Shown piece by piece: positions 52,188 through 59,385 of a stretch of 59,385 nt of DNA. Origin of the DNA: a virus; IMG/VR virus record IMGVR_UViG_3300029309_000033, positions 1 through 59,385 of that record, one strand, 5' to 3'. Every line of letters starts with the position of its first letter. Position 1 is the stretch's first letter. The notes beneath the pieces are model-generated. The model searched no databases and was not told the DNA's origin. It saw nothing but the letters and a program-made list of their open reading frames with translations. A program made the translations under genes and the position numbers.

Positions 52188-54053
52188 CTAGCCCAAGGCA
52201 ATTGCAAGAGCCGTAGGGTCCTCAGTACTAAATCCTGCGCTTGACAAGTATGTTTTAACATCTGTTAACGCCACTTGTTTCATGGTGCCAGCGTCATTTG
52301 TTACAAGTCTATCAGCATCTACTAAAGTTGTAGAAGTCGCTGATGTACCACCATCCATTATGTTTAATTCTGTTGCTGTAGAGGTAACACCATCCAAAAT
52401 ATTAAGTTCCGCAGCAGTGGATGTAACACCATCTAATATGTTAAGCTCTGCGGCTGTTGATGTAACACCATCTAATATATTAAGCTCTGCGGCTGTCGAT
52501 GTCACACCATCTAATATGTTTAATTCTGCAGCAGTAGATGTCACTCCATCTAATATATTAAGTTCTGCAGTTGTTGCAGTCACACCATCTAATAAATTTA
52601 TCTCTGTAGCTGTTGCAGTAACGGCAACATCTTCGTTTACTTTTGGTGATGTTAATGTTTTATTTGTTAATGTAGCAGTTGAAGTTGCTGATACTAATCT
52701 AGCATTACCACCAGTGCTTGGAAGAGTTAGGACATTATCTGCAGCCTCCGAGTGTGGTGCTGCTTTTATCTGCTGCCCATGAGAATTACTTTCACAGTTA
52801 AACTGAATAGTTCCTTGATTAGTATTACCTCTAACAGTTACGTGTCCTGTTCCGTTTGGTGCTAATTCTAAGTCTGCATTTGATGTGGTAACAATATCAT
52901 TACCATTCATATCAAGATTACCACCTAATTGTGGTGTTGAATCCTCAACCACGTTTGATAACGCACTAGATGTAGCTAAACCTGATACAATTGCCGATCT
53001 TGCAATCTTTTTAAGGCCACCACCTGAAGTATCTATTGCTAAAAATACATCATCATTAGCAACTGTAGATATCTCTGATAGTGAGCTTACTGCTACAGAA
53101 TTAAAGTTTGTGCCATCTGCGATTAATAGATTACCTGCAGTATTTGTACCCATGGTAATATCATCACCAGCGACTGTAAGATCTCCAGTTATACTTAAGT
53201 TTCTAAATCCAGATATATCTTTGTTTGAGTCTACTATGACTGCTAAAGATGCAGAAACAGTTCCCGCAGTAATACCATCTAATAGATTTAATTCTGCTGT
53301 AGTTGAAGTAACTCCATCTAATATATTAAGCTCTGCTGCAGTTGAAGTGACTCCATCTAAAATATTTAATTCTGCTGTAGTTGAAGTAACTCCATCTAAT
53401 ATATTAAGCTCTGCTGCAGTTGAAGTGACAGCAGTGCTTCCTAAAGTCAAACCACCATCAGGTATGACCACACTACTTCCTGATAAAGCTGTAAATGTGT
53501 TTGCTGTAAATCTAAAATCGTCCGCACCAGCTATTGCAATATCTATCTGATCATCTGTGTCTGCTGTGATTGTTGTATCTGCATCAGCATCAAGAGTTAA
53601 TGATCCACCATCTAAATCTGTTGCACCACCAAAGCTAGCATCAACTATATTTGTGCCATCAGAAAAAACTAATTTTGTGCTTTTATCAGATGCACCAAAA
53701 GTTACACCCGTTCCTGATGCGGTTTTAAATTGAACAGTATGTGCACCGGTTGTGCCATTTACCACAATGTAAACTTTTTCTATTGAATCTGGAACAGTAA
53801 CAATCTGATTACCTGTGATCGTTCCTGTTAATTTTATGACCGCATGTCTAGCAACAGATGTTGATTCCGTGGTGTCACCATCCGTGATTGTTAAGGTTGT
53901 TGTTTGTGCACCACCAGCAATAGATTTTTCCACATAACCAGCGACTGCTTTCTCTACTATCTGTAAATTGGTATTTGTTTTATCACCCCATGTACCGGCA
54001 TTTTCGCCGGTTGTCATTAATTCAATACCTAGATCTGAAAATGTTGATGCCAT
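52188..54053 (-). CDS. Tail fibre with 13-residue tandem repeats, 621 aa
   Basis: N-terminus MASTFSDLGIELMTTGENAG, WGDKTNTNLQIVEKAVAGYV is a known fibre attachment start. Two blocks of the repeat TSTAAELNILDGV follow: four copies near residues 208-260 and seven near 475-570. This repeat, common in marine phage fibres, forms a beta-helix-like shaft. Ends LAIALG. One of the largest late genes. Confidence 0.75.
   Translation of the reverse strand: MASTFSDLGIELMTTGENAGTWGDKTNTNLQIVEKAVAGYVEKSIAGGAQTTTLTITDGDTTESTSVARHAVIKLTGTITGNQIVTVPDSIEKVYIVVNGTTGAHTVQFKTASGTGVTFGASDKSTKLVFSDGTNIVDASFGGATDLDGGSLTLDADADTTITADTDDQIDIAIAGADDFRFTANTFTALSGSSVVIPDGGLTLGSTAVTSTAAELNILDGVTSTTAELNILDGVTSTAAELNILDGVTSTTAELNLLDGITAGTVSASLAVIVDSNKDISGFRNLSITGDLTVAGDDITMGTNTAGNLLIADGTNFNSVAVSSLSEISTVANDDVFLAIDTSGGGLKKIARSAIVSGLATSSALSNVVEDSTPQLGGNLDMNGNDIVTTSNADLELAPNGTGHVTVRGNTNQGTIQFNCESNSHGQQIKAAPHSEAADNVLTLPSTGGNARLVSATSTATLTNKTLTSPKVNEDVAVTATATEINLLDGVTATTAELNILDGVTSTAAELNILDGVTSTAAELNILDGVTSTAAELNILDGVTSTAAELNILDGVTSTATELNIMDGGTSATSTTLVDADRLVTNDAGTMKQVALTDVKTYLSSAGFSTEDPTALAIALG
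52340..52625. repeat. 39-base tandem repeats, seven copies
   Basis: Encodes seven copies of the 13-residue unit TSTAAELNILDGV in the fibre. Copies differ mainly at third bases, so they are old or under selection for protein. They can recombine and change fibre length. Confidence 0.75.
53270..53430. repeat. 39-base tandem repeats, four copies
   Basis: Four copies of the same 13-residue unit as at 52340-52625, alternating between two nearly identical codings (TSTTA and TSTAA pairs), suggesting a doubled two-unit duplication. Confidence 0.75.
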
Positions 54054-54063
54054 AATTTAATCC

Positions 54064-54768
54064 TTAAGGTGTTGGTGAGTTAACTGGGATTCTGACTGTT
54101 CCATCTGTATAGTCATCTCTTCGTCTTCTACCTATTTGCTCTCCTCCAAATTTTTGTATTTCTTGTTGGTATTTTTGTTCGTATAATTGCAGCATATCAG
54201 CTGGGCCTTTTAAGAAACCATAGGTTTCTGCTAGGCAACAATATAGCAGACCATTTGGAAAATTTAAACTAATATAATTAGTGTCATTGTTTTCCAATAA
54301 AGCTGGTATTGCATTGTAGTGTATTTTGTATGCAAAAGTTGCGCTTGGTGTTGGTGACACAATTATAGATCCAGAGTTTGATGAACCGTCTCCAGTTGCT
54401 CCTGTATCTAACATTGCGTAATATTTTGGTGTTCCAGTAGATGTAGTTGCTGAAATGTATTCCTCTAAAAATGTAATATCTTTTTTTTCTAAATATACAT
54501 TAGCACCAGTAAAAGTAGATCCAGTTGCAGTATAGACTTGAACCGCTCTTATAAATACAGCTCCTGCTGGCACTGTTACGGTGCCTGTTCCAGATGTAAA
54601 ATTGCCTGTGGCTGTTTTTCTATCAGCGTCTATAGGGACATCTCTAAAAATTCTATTTTGTGCATTTAATATAATATTCTCTAATACACTATCTGATAGG
54701 ACAGTAGAGCTGACCTCAGTATAACTTCTTATCTGTGTTTTTAATCCTGATGCACTTAATCCTGCCAT
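54064..54768 (-). CDS. Head-tail adaptor-like protein, 234 aa
   Basis: AGLSASGLKTQIRSYTEVSS, LENIILNAQNRIFRDVPIDA and FPNGLLYCCLAETYGFLKGP, then YEQKYQQEIQKFGGEQIGRR. This pattern matches small podovirus adaptor proteins (T7 gp11/tubular type, as I recall). Acts in the neck between portal and fibres. Confidence 0.65.
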   Translation of the reverse strand: MAGLSASGLKTQIRSYTEVSSTVLSDSVLENIILNAQNRIFRDVPIDADRKTATGNFTSGTGTVTVPAGAVFIRAVQVYTATGSTFTGANVYLEKKDITFLEEYISATTSTGTPKYYAMLDTGATGDGSSNSGSIIVSPTPSATFAYKIHYNAIPALLENNDTNYISLNFPNGLLYCCLAETYGFLKGPADMLQLYEQKYQQEIQKFGGEQIGRRRRDDYTDGTVRIPVNSPTP

Positions 54769-54769
54769 A

Positions 54770-55339
54770 TTATGCTGTCAACGTTGCTGGACCAGCCGAA
54801 CAATTGTTGCCTCCTCCTGATACTCCTCCACTTGTAGCAGTATCTGTGTCTACTGTAAAGTGATAGAAATCTGTCGTGTTAGTTATGTTACCGCTAGAGT
54901 CTCTCTTACCAACGGTGATAGAATATCCTGTTGCTTTTGATATATTAGATCCAGTAATGCCATCAAAATTTTTAGGATTTTGAAAAGCATCTGGGTCTGA
55001 TGTTGTAAATATTGGTCCTCTAAATCTCACAGTGTCGCTTGTGGATCTACCATGAGATTTTTCAAATACGTTTATTATCCCTGATGATGCTGATATTGTT
55101 TGAAAAGGATCGGGGCTAAGAAATCTCGCAACCTCGCTCTCAGTTCTATCAGGTCTTACATCTCTCAATCCTTGTGCGTCACCAGATCTAGACCTTAATT
55201 CTAATTGAGGGTGTTTCTCCTCATATTCTGATTTATGAACCAGATGACCATTCCATTCCTTAACCATCTCCTCATACGGAAAAGCTAAACCAGATCTATC
55301 TGATATCGCCTTTGATTTTTTTCCTCTTGCAAATGCCAT
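54770..55339 (-). CDS. Neck-region protein, 189 aa
   Basis: MAFARGKKSKAISDRSGLAF, PYEEMVKEWNGHLVHKSEYE: a conserved start that I recall next to gp4-like proteins in marine phages. The C-terminal part is beta-rich and Ser/Gly/Thr-rich (TSGGVSGGGNNCSAGPATLT). Coupled to the gp4-like gene. Confidence 0.65.
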   Translation of the reverse strand: MAFARGKKSKAISDRSGLAFPYEEMVKEWNGHLVHKSEYEEKHPQLELRSRSGDAQGLRDVRPDRTESEVARFLSPDPFQTISASSGIINVFEKSHGRSTSDTVRFRGPIFTTSDPDAFQNPKNFDGITGSNISKATGYSITVGKRDSSGNITNTTDFYHFTVDTDTATSGGVSGGGNNCSAGPATLTA

Positions 55340-56103
55340 TATGCTCCTGGATAATAAGTTTTAGGTGTTATTATAGTGCTAGAAGATGATCCATCCTCTG
55401 CTAATGCTCTTGCCAATTCATCTTCATAATATAATTTCATTGCCTGCACTCTTTCAGGCGCATACTTCTGCGCTAAATAAAAAGCTAAACCAGATACCAT
55501 ACATGGTACAAATCTATAGGGAACATCAGTTGCATCTGTATAAGTAGTGTCTACATCTTGTATTCTTTTTACAAAAAAGATGTGCATGTCTTTTGTTGCT
55601 GCTGTTGCATCAGGGCATGGATAGACAGTGACAGTTGTCTTATCTATAAATCTTTGAACAAAATATTGTGATGGTGTGCCTTTAGATAATTTAGCTGATA
55701 GACTAGAGTATGTTGATCTATCAATCTTTGTCATCGCTGCATCTGATTGAGTTGTTTGTGTTCTATTTTGTCTAAACGTGGCCTCCAATACATCTGCGAT
55801 ACCAAAAGTGCTAGATCCACTCGTGCCTCCAACAGTTACCGATGATGTGCCATCAGCACTAGATCTAAAAAAAGTATACTCAGCTTGACCTTCAATAAGA
55901 TCTATATTTGTATCTCCCACTTCCCAATAGTGCAAACCTCTGTTGCCCCATTCTTGGAATAAAATATTTAAAGATCTTCTAGCTGATTTTAATTGGTATC
56001 CAGAAGTTACTTGAGATCCTATACGCTCATATGCCTCTGCAATGATATCATCGACTGCAAAGTTTTTATCGAAAGTAACTGTGCCGGAAGTTGTATTGGC
56101 CAT
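55339..56103 (-). CDS. P22 gp4-like head completion/adaptor protein
   Basis: 254 aa: VDDIIAEAYERIGSQVTSGY, QLKSARRSLNILFQEWGNRG is the gp4-type signature (EAYERIG..., SARRSLNxLxxEW), followed by FRQNRTQTTQSDAAMTKIDR and the alpha/beta part with YFVQRFIDKTTVTVYPCPD. It would bind below the portal and close the packaged head. Confidence 0.75.
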   Translation of the reverse strand: MANTTSGTVTFDKNFAVDDIIAEAYERIGSQVTSGYQLKSARRSLNILFQEWGNRGLHYWEVGDTNIDLIEGQAEYTFFRSSADGTSSVTVGGTSGSSTFGIADVLEATFRQNRTQTTQSDAAMTKIDRSTYSSLSAKLSKGTPSQYFVQRFIDKTTVTVYPCPDATAATKDMHIFFVKRIQDVDTTYTDATDVPYRFVPCMVSGLAFYLAQKYAPERVQAMKLYYEDELARALAEDGSSSSTIITPKTYYPGA

Positions 56104-56114
56104 CCGTTACCCTC

Positions 56115-56534
56115 CTAATAATTCTTTAAAAATTCTGCAATGACTGTGTAAGTATTTCCAGAATCAGCTGCTCCTGGTACGACAAAGTTTACATCATTTT
56201 CATTTGAATTAGATGAAGTGTTAGCTGGTACCCCACCAAATTCTCTAAAGTCCCAATATCCAGATCCCACTAAAGTCACTATAGGAATATCTCCATCTGA
56301 GTCTTCATAATCTAAACGAGCAAAAGAGTCTTTTCCATCACCATTTGAACAAGAGTACCACAATCTTTGTAGTGTTACATGTGTTGGACTAGCTCCATCA
56401 ACATTAGCTGCGAGTGCAGATACATCTGCAAATACAGTTGTTCCACCTGTTCCGTCTGATTGATTTACTATTTTTATGGTCACTCTCTTGTCGTTCTGTT
56501 GCAAGATAGTTGGACCTGTTACTGTGTCTGCCAT
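56115..56534 (-). CDS. Virion protein, 139 aa, beta-rich
   Basis: ADTVTGPTILQQNDKRVTIK start, TLQRLWYSCSNGDGKDSFAR middle and TVIAEFLKNY end. Acidic beta-rich protein; similar in style to other marine phage capsid-associated proteins. Follows a strong terminator, so may have its own promoter. Confidence 0.6.
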   Translation of the reverse strand: MADTVTGPTILQQNDKRVTIKIVNQSDGTGGTTVFADVSALAANVDGASPTHVTLQRLWYSCSNGDGKDSFARLDYEDSDGDIPIVTLVGSGYWDFREFGGVPANTSSNSNENDVNFVVPGAADSGNTYTVIAEFLKNY

Positions 56535-56559
56535 AGTTTCCCTCCTTAATCAAGAAACT

Positions 56560-56580
56560 GTGAGGGCCGAAGCCCTCACA
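56560..56580 (-). terminator. Terminator with UUCG loop
   Basis: TGTGAGGGC and GCCCTCACA pair perfectly; on the minus strand the loop is TTCG, a very stable tetraloop, followed by GTTTCTT. Seven bases after the 168-aa gene. Confidence 0.75.
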
Positions 56581-56587
56581 TTAAGTA

Positions 56588-57094
56588 TTATTGATCTGCA
56601 AATGCAGGCACATCTGCACCTTCTGCGTAACCCCAAATATAGTAGTTAGTACTATCTTTAGCCACAATGTTTATTTCAAACAGACCACTGTCTGTAAGAG
56701 TTAACTTTGAGTTAGAGTTTCCATCAGAGTAAACAGATACGTTATCTGCGTTAGAATCTAAGTGTACGATACCACCTAAGAAAAAATTACTATTTCCTGG
56801 TGTTACAATAATTAGATTTTCTGTTTCTTCTGCAGCACCTGCGTAGAAAAACTTGTAAGTCTGTCCAGCAACTGGGGAAGGTAGAGTAATAGTTCTATTG
56901 CCTCCTATTGCAGGAACAGCAAGTGTTCTTCCGCTGTGCGTTGCAGCATCAAGAGTTTTATCTTCATCTCCTAACGCTACGGGTGCATCACCCATAGTGA
57001 TAATTTCAGTAATAGCTCCAGTTGTGGAATTTTTACTTACTGTTTTAATTGTACTCTCAGATCTTACTGGACCTGAAAAAGTTGTTGTTGACAT
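56588..57094 (-). CDS. Virion protein, 168 aa
   Basis: MSTTTFSGPVRSESTIKTVS, GRTLAVPAIGGNRTITLPSP and VAGQTYKFFYAGAAEETENL. A beta-rich virion protein. I recall homologues near capsid genes in uncultured marine phages (a decoration-like protein). Ends before a strong terminator, so it is probably needed in high amounts. Confidence 0.65.
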   Translation of the reverse strand: MSTTTFSGPVRSESTIKTVSKNSTTGAITEIITMGDAPVALGDEDKTLDAATHSGRTLAVPAIGGNRTITLPSPVAGQTYKFFYAGAAEETENLIIVTPGNSNFFLGGIVHLDSNADNVSVYSDGNSNSKLTLTDSGLFEINIVAKDSTNYYIWGYAEGADVPAFADQ

Positions 57095-57254
57095 GGTTGT
57101 ATTCTCCTAGTTTTCGAACGTAATCTCTAGGCCGTCGACTATACTCGTTTACGTTCTAATTAATTGTATAGTGTGTTTTTTATACAACAGTTTTTAGTAG
57201 AGCGCAAGAGAGCCTGTAGTGTGGATTGGATTTTTCCAACGATGTAGCTTTTTA
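57095..57254 (-). promoter_or_regulatory. Likely strong promoter region for 168-aa virion protein
   Basis: Holds TTGTATA and TATACAA as inverted arms (around 57165-57188), which on the minus strand give TTGTAT and TATACA spaced roughly like -35 and -10, then GAACGTAA/TTACGTTC arms (57115-57157). AGGAGAATACAACC precedes the ATG. No gene seen in this 160-base gap. Confidence 0.5.
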
Positions 57255-57482
57255 TTAAGTTGCTACTGAAACTTGTGGAGCTGCTTCCTCAATTTTATTT
57301 TGCAGATGCTCTTTTTGTGCCTCTGCAGCTTTTATATGGGTAAGAACTTCTTTAACTTGTCTGTCAATCTTAACCATATTAAGGGTATATCTACCCTCCT
57401 TGAGATGTTCCTGCTCCCATTTGAGATCCAAACCTCTTTTCTTCTGATAGAGATCTTGTAGATGTTGCATCATCTCCTCCAT
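57255..57482 (-). CDS. Coiled-coil protein, 75 aa
   Basis: EEMMQHLQDLYQKKRGLDLK then KIDRQVKEVLTHIKAAEAQK: a helical hairpin. GGAGG six bases before the ATG is a strong ribosome site, which supports the gene even though it overlaps the preceding 95-aa gene by 92 bases. Possibly a small connector or scaffold-type protein. Confidence 0.6.
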   Translation of the reverse strand: MEEMMQHLQDLYQKKRGLDLKWEQEHLKEGRYTLNMVKIDRQVKEVLTHIKAAEAQKEHLQNKIEEAAPQVSVAT

Positions 57483-57678
57483 TTATAACCTCCTCATAGG
57501 TTATTCTGTTTACCTTGGGATCCATCATTTCTCCAAGATACTCCCACTTTATATCTTTTTTTCCTAGTTTGTCAACTATGGCGTTTTCAATATCTAGAGG
57601 GCCATCTAAAGAAGTTATAATAAAATCTGCATGGTATTTGTATGCAGAAATCTTAACTCTGAATTGTTTGGGGTGCAT
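57391..57678 (-). CDS. Small protein following the capsid gene, 95 aa
   Basis: MHPKQFRVKISAYKYHADFI then DIENAIVDKLGKKDIKWEYL, then a disordered Ser/Gly/Thr-rich tail (SLSEEKRFGSQMGAGTSQGG). Its tail overlaps the next gene by 92 bases in another frame. Lies after the capsid terminator. Unknown function. Confidence 0.65.
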   Translation of the reverse strand: MHPKQFRVKISAYKYHADFIITSLDGPLDIENAIVDKLGKKDIKWEYLGEMMDPKVNRITYEEVINGGDDATSTRSLSEEKRFGSQMGAGTSQGG

Positions 57679-57698
57679 TTTTTCTTTCTATTGTTTTA

Positions 57699-57725
57699 TT
57701 AAGGCGGGATTGTGTCCCGCCTTAA
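57699..57725 (-). terminator. Terminator after major capsid gene
   Basis: TTAAGGCGGGA and TCCCGCCTTAA form an 11-base perfect stem, followed on the minus strand by TAAAACAATAG. It lets the capsid be made in excess over downstream genes. Confidence 0.75.
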
Positions 57726-57735
57726 ATTATTTAGA

Positions 57736-58644
57736 TTACGCTGCTCCTGGAGAACCGAACATACCTCTAGGGTCTGAGAATCCAAATGAATATCTCTCTC
57801 TAGCTTTGTATCTTACGTTTCCAGTTTCAAAGTCACCTTCCATTGCAGTTTTTACTGGTGCTCTAACGAACATTTTCATTCCGTTAGGTACATCAGTTTT
57901 AATGAAGAACGCATCAGTATCAGTTAAGTAGTGGTTTACCACATAACCTTGTGGGATCATTCCCATGTTTCCTAATGCATTGATATCATTATCTGCAGTT
58001 CCAGTTCTACCTTGAGATTTCATTAATCTCTCAGCAGTAAATCGTAGAGCAGAAGGAACTATCATTTTCATTCCTTTAGCCGCGATTTTTAGACCTCTCT
58101 CATCAGTGAACGCTGCGATGTCAATTAACGACTGCTCTAACGATGTCTCGTTTAAGTCAGCTGCAGTTGACAATTCATTTCTGAATGTTCCAGCGATGAT
58201 TGGGTGGTCAGTAGCAAAAAGCTCCTTACCATCACCACCTGTGAAAGAAGAATCGAAACCGTTGTTTAACACGTTAGCTCCTTTGATCTGTTTAGCATTT
58301 GCCATAGATCTAGCTAAAGCTTTTGTATATCTAGACGCAAGTCTGTCATACAAATTATCCTCAATCGCTTCTTCAGTGATTGAGAACGCTAAAGCAAGCG
58401 TTTCGTGTGTGTATCTAGCAGTGAAAGTTTCTTGTGCTGTATCGAAGTTTATGCTTGATCCTTCAGGTTTTACTGAAGCATTAGCGAAACCAGATAACAT
58501 CACTTCTTCTTCGAAAGCTCTGTCAGAATTTTCTACATCGTAGATCTGAAGATGCTCATCCGCGTAGTTGTTATATTCCAGGCCAAATAGTGCATTCAAA
58601 CCTGGCTCTAGTTCTTTGACTAGCTGTGCTCTTGATATTGCCAT
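57736..58644 (-). CDS. Major capsid protein
   Basis: 302 aa: MAISRAQLVKELEPGLNALF, EEVMLSGFANASVKPEGSSI, then TARYTHETLALAFSITEEAI and the helical and beta core ending YSFGFSDPRGMFGSPGAA. The sequence pattern matches small HK97-fold capsid proteins of marine podoviruses known to me. Preceded by the decoration gene and followed by a terminator, as expected for the most abundant virion protein. Confidence 0.9.
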   Translation of the reverse strand: MAISRAQLVKELEPGLNALFGLEYNNYADEHLQIYDVENSDRAFEEEVMLSGFANASVKPEGSSINFDTAQETFTARYTHETLALAFSITEEAIEDNLYDRLASRYTKALARSMANAKQIKGANVLNNGFDSSFTGGDGKELFATDHPIIAGTFRNELSTAADLNETSLEQSLIDIAAFTDERGLKIAAKGMKMIVPSALRFTAERLMKSQGRTGTADNDINALGNMGMIPQGYVVNHYLTDTDAFFIKTDVPNGMKMFVRAPVKTAMEGDFETGNVRYKARERYSFGFSDPRGMFGSPGAA

Positions 58645-58663
58645 AATTTATATACTCCTATAA

Positions 58664-59230
58664 TTATACGCCTGTTGTTAATTTAAAGATGTGTTCACCA
58701 GTATTGAATACAACATATGCATTTGCATTCGCTGATGACTCATCACTATTTTCTGGATCTTTTGATATACCGATTTGTTTAAAACCACCAGATGTTCCAG
58801 AAGTCGACGTGTCAATCTCTGAAGTTGATTGTCCAGAAAGAGTGCTTCCACTCGTTCCAACAAAATCAAAACCAGAATTATTCATCGCTGATGTTCCTGT
58901 GCCATCATGTTGTGCTTCAAACACGATAAAAGGATCCACGAACACTGAAGCTACAATATCCGAAGCGTTTGTGCTTGCAGGATAAAAAGCTTTAAATGTC
59001 GGTTTACTCGTTGATGGATCAGTAAAAAAACAACCTCCGAACACACCCGCTTGTTGAGTGTCTCCAGCTGCTGCTTGCTCAATACCGCCACCCGCTACTG
59101 CTTCAACCACTTGACCATTGAAAATTGATGTCCCGTGATTTGCTGCTATAGCGTACTCTTCCGTTCTGATTCTTCCACCTGTAAGATGTCTTGTAGGTTT
59201 AAAACCGAACGCCGCGTCTTTATTAGCCAT
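58664..59230 (-). CDS. Head decoration-like virion protein (complete copy)
   Basis: 188 aa: MANKDAAFGFKPTRHLTGGR, GTSIFNGQVVEAVAGGGIEQ, VFGGCFFTDPSTSKPTFKAF, then Ser/Thr/Gly-rich C-terminal half. AAAGGAGATAAAC before the ATG. I recall similar proteins upstream of capsid genes in uncultured marine phages. Its left-end counterpart (1-410) differs by about one base in ten over most of its length. Confidence 0.8.
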   Translation of the reverse strand: MANKDAAFGFKPTRHLTGGRIRTEEYAIAANHGTSIFNGQVVEAVAGGGIEQAAAGDTQQAGVFGGCFFTDPSTSKPTFKAFYPASTNASDIVASVFVDPFIVFEAQHDGTGTSAMNNSGFDFVGTSGSTLSGQSTSEIDTSTSGTSGGFKQIGISKDPENSDESSANANAYVVFNTGEHIFKLTTGV

Positions 59231-59244
59231 GTTTATCTCCTTTT

Positions 59245-59260
59245 GTCTACCGAGGTAGAC
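59245..59260. terminator. Hairpin before decoration gene (right copy)
   Basis: GTCTACC, loop GA, GGTAGAC: a perfect seven-base stem at the position where the left copy has GTAC/GCCC-AAAA-GGGC. The conserved presence of a hairpin with no shared sequence suggests the structure matters. Confidence 0.5.
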
Positions 59261-59296
59261 GATTTAATTATTCGTTGGGTAGGAATTGTTAAAAAA

Positions 59297-59385
59297 TTAA
59301 CTTTTCTTTGTACCACCGAAGGTTACACGAGTCTGTCGATCACTATTGATCGGCATACTTGGATGCTGTTCCTTCATTAAATCAT
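59297..59385 (-). CDS. 3' end of the 151-aa head-module protein (right copy)
   Basis: The last 89 bases match 491-579 exactly and end with the same stop codon. The 5' part is cut by the window edge. One base difference lies just outside. Confidence 0.75.
   Translation of the reverse strand, partial: DLMKEQHPSMPINSDRQTRVTFGGTKKS

Larger units (their letters stand above)
58821..59385. repeat. Right copy of the diverged terminal repeat
   Basis: Matches 1-579 as described there. It ends inside the 151-aa gene. Together the two copies show that the window is about one genome length plus roughly 570 bases. Confidence 0.9.

Noticed and set aside
52282-53550. Plus-strand repeat proteins of 166 and 221 aa
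   Set aside because: They are reverse readings of the 39-base fibre repeats, with no ribosome sites or conserved domains.
1-59385. CRISPR array, insertion sequence or integrase
   Set aside because: No spaced direct repeats, transposase or recombinase motifs were seen. The tandem repeats lie inside fibre coding sequence.

Overview
The window looks like one nearly complete genome of a marine podovirus-like tailed phage (Caudoviricetes). It is AT-rich. It encodes a P22-like portal (828 aa), TerL and TerS, a major capsid protein, gp4-like and gp10-like neck proteins and a family A DNA polymerase, and I recognise no tail sheath, tape measure, integrase or RNA polymerase. Many gene families resemble those of uncultured marine (uvMED-like or pelagiphage-like) phages, recognised from memory. 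Bases 1-579 and 58821-59385 are two diverged copies of the same stretch, so the molecule is most simply a circle of about 58.8 kb cut inside the head decoration gene. Headful packaging would fit this.

Layout. (1) Late genes on the minus strand, 9434 down to 1: TerL, a small overlapping gene, portal, a 3TM holin-like protein, a run of very small basic proteins, GroES, scaffold, a 151-aa protein and the decoration protein. Across the junction, 59230 down to 34681, the series continues with decoration protein, capsid, neck and tail adaptors, tail fibres and appendages, gp10-like stabilisation protein, large internal or ejection proteins and an XhlA-like membrane protein. (2) Plus strand 10211-14046: about 15 tiny early genes, nearly all started from the same box (AGAAAGGATAAA then ATG). 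(3) 14084-14436: a GC-rich, highly structured RNA region ending in a 17-codon ORF with a perfect AGGAGG ribosome site. (4) Plus strand TerS at 14709-15263, then a second structured region at 15785-16006. (5) Minus strand 33198 down to 15989: PrimPol, SF1 helicase, a DUF3310-like protein, cytosine methyltransferase with a long out-of-frame gene inside it, DNA polymerase, lysis and exported proteins, M15 endolysin, ParB-like protein, many small overlapping genes, a LAGLIDADG endonuclease and a RecB-like exonuclease. (6) A SNF2-like helicase on plus at 33254-34684, which meets the late operon tail to tail.

How it works together. Early plus-strand genes probably act on the host. The minus-strand middle block copies, modifies and processes DNA and also holds most lysis genes. 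The late block builds the particle. Two divergent promoter/operator regions share a 33-bp inverted repeat geometry (14683-14715 and 33202-33234), and three other intergenic regions share GATTACAT/ATGTAATC palindromes, which suggests phage-specific regulators. The best candidates for something undescribed are the structured RNA with its 17-aa ORF and the 284-aa gene hidden in the methyltransferase.

All function names come from reading motifs and recalling families; no database search was run.
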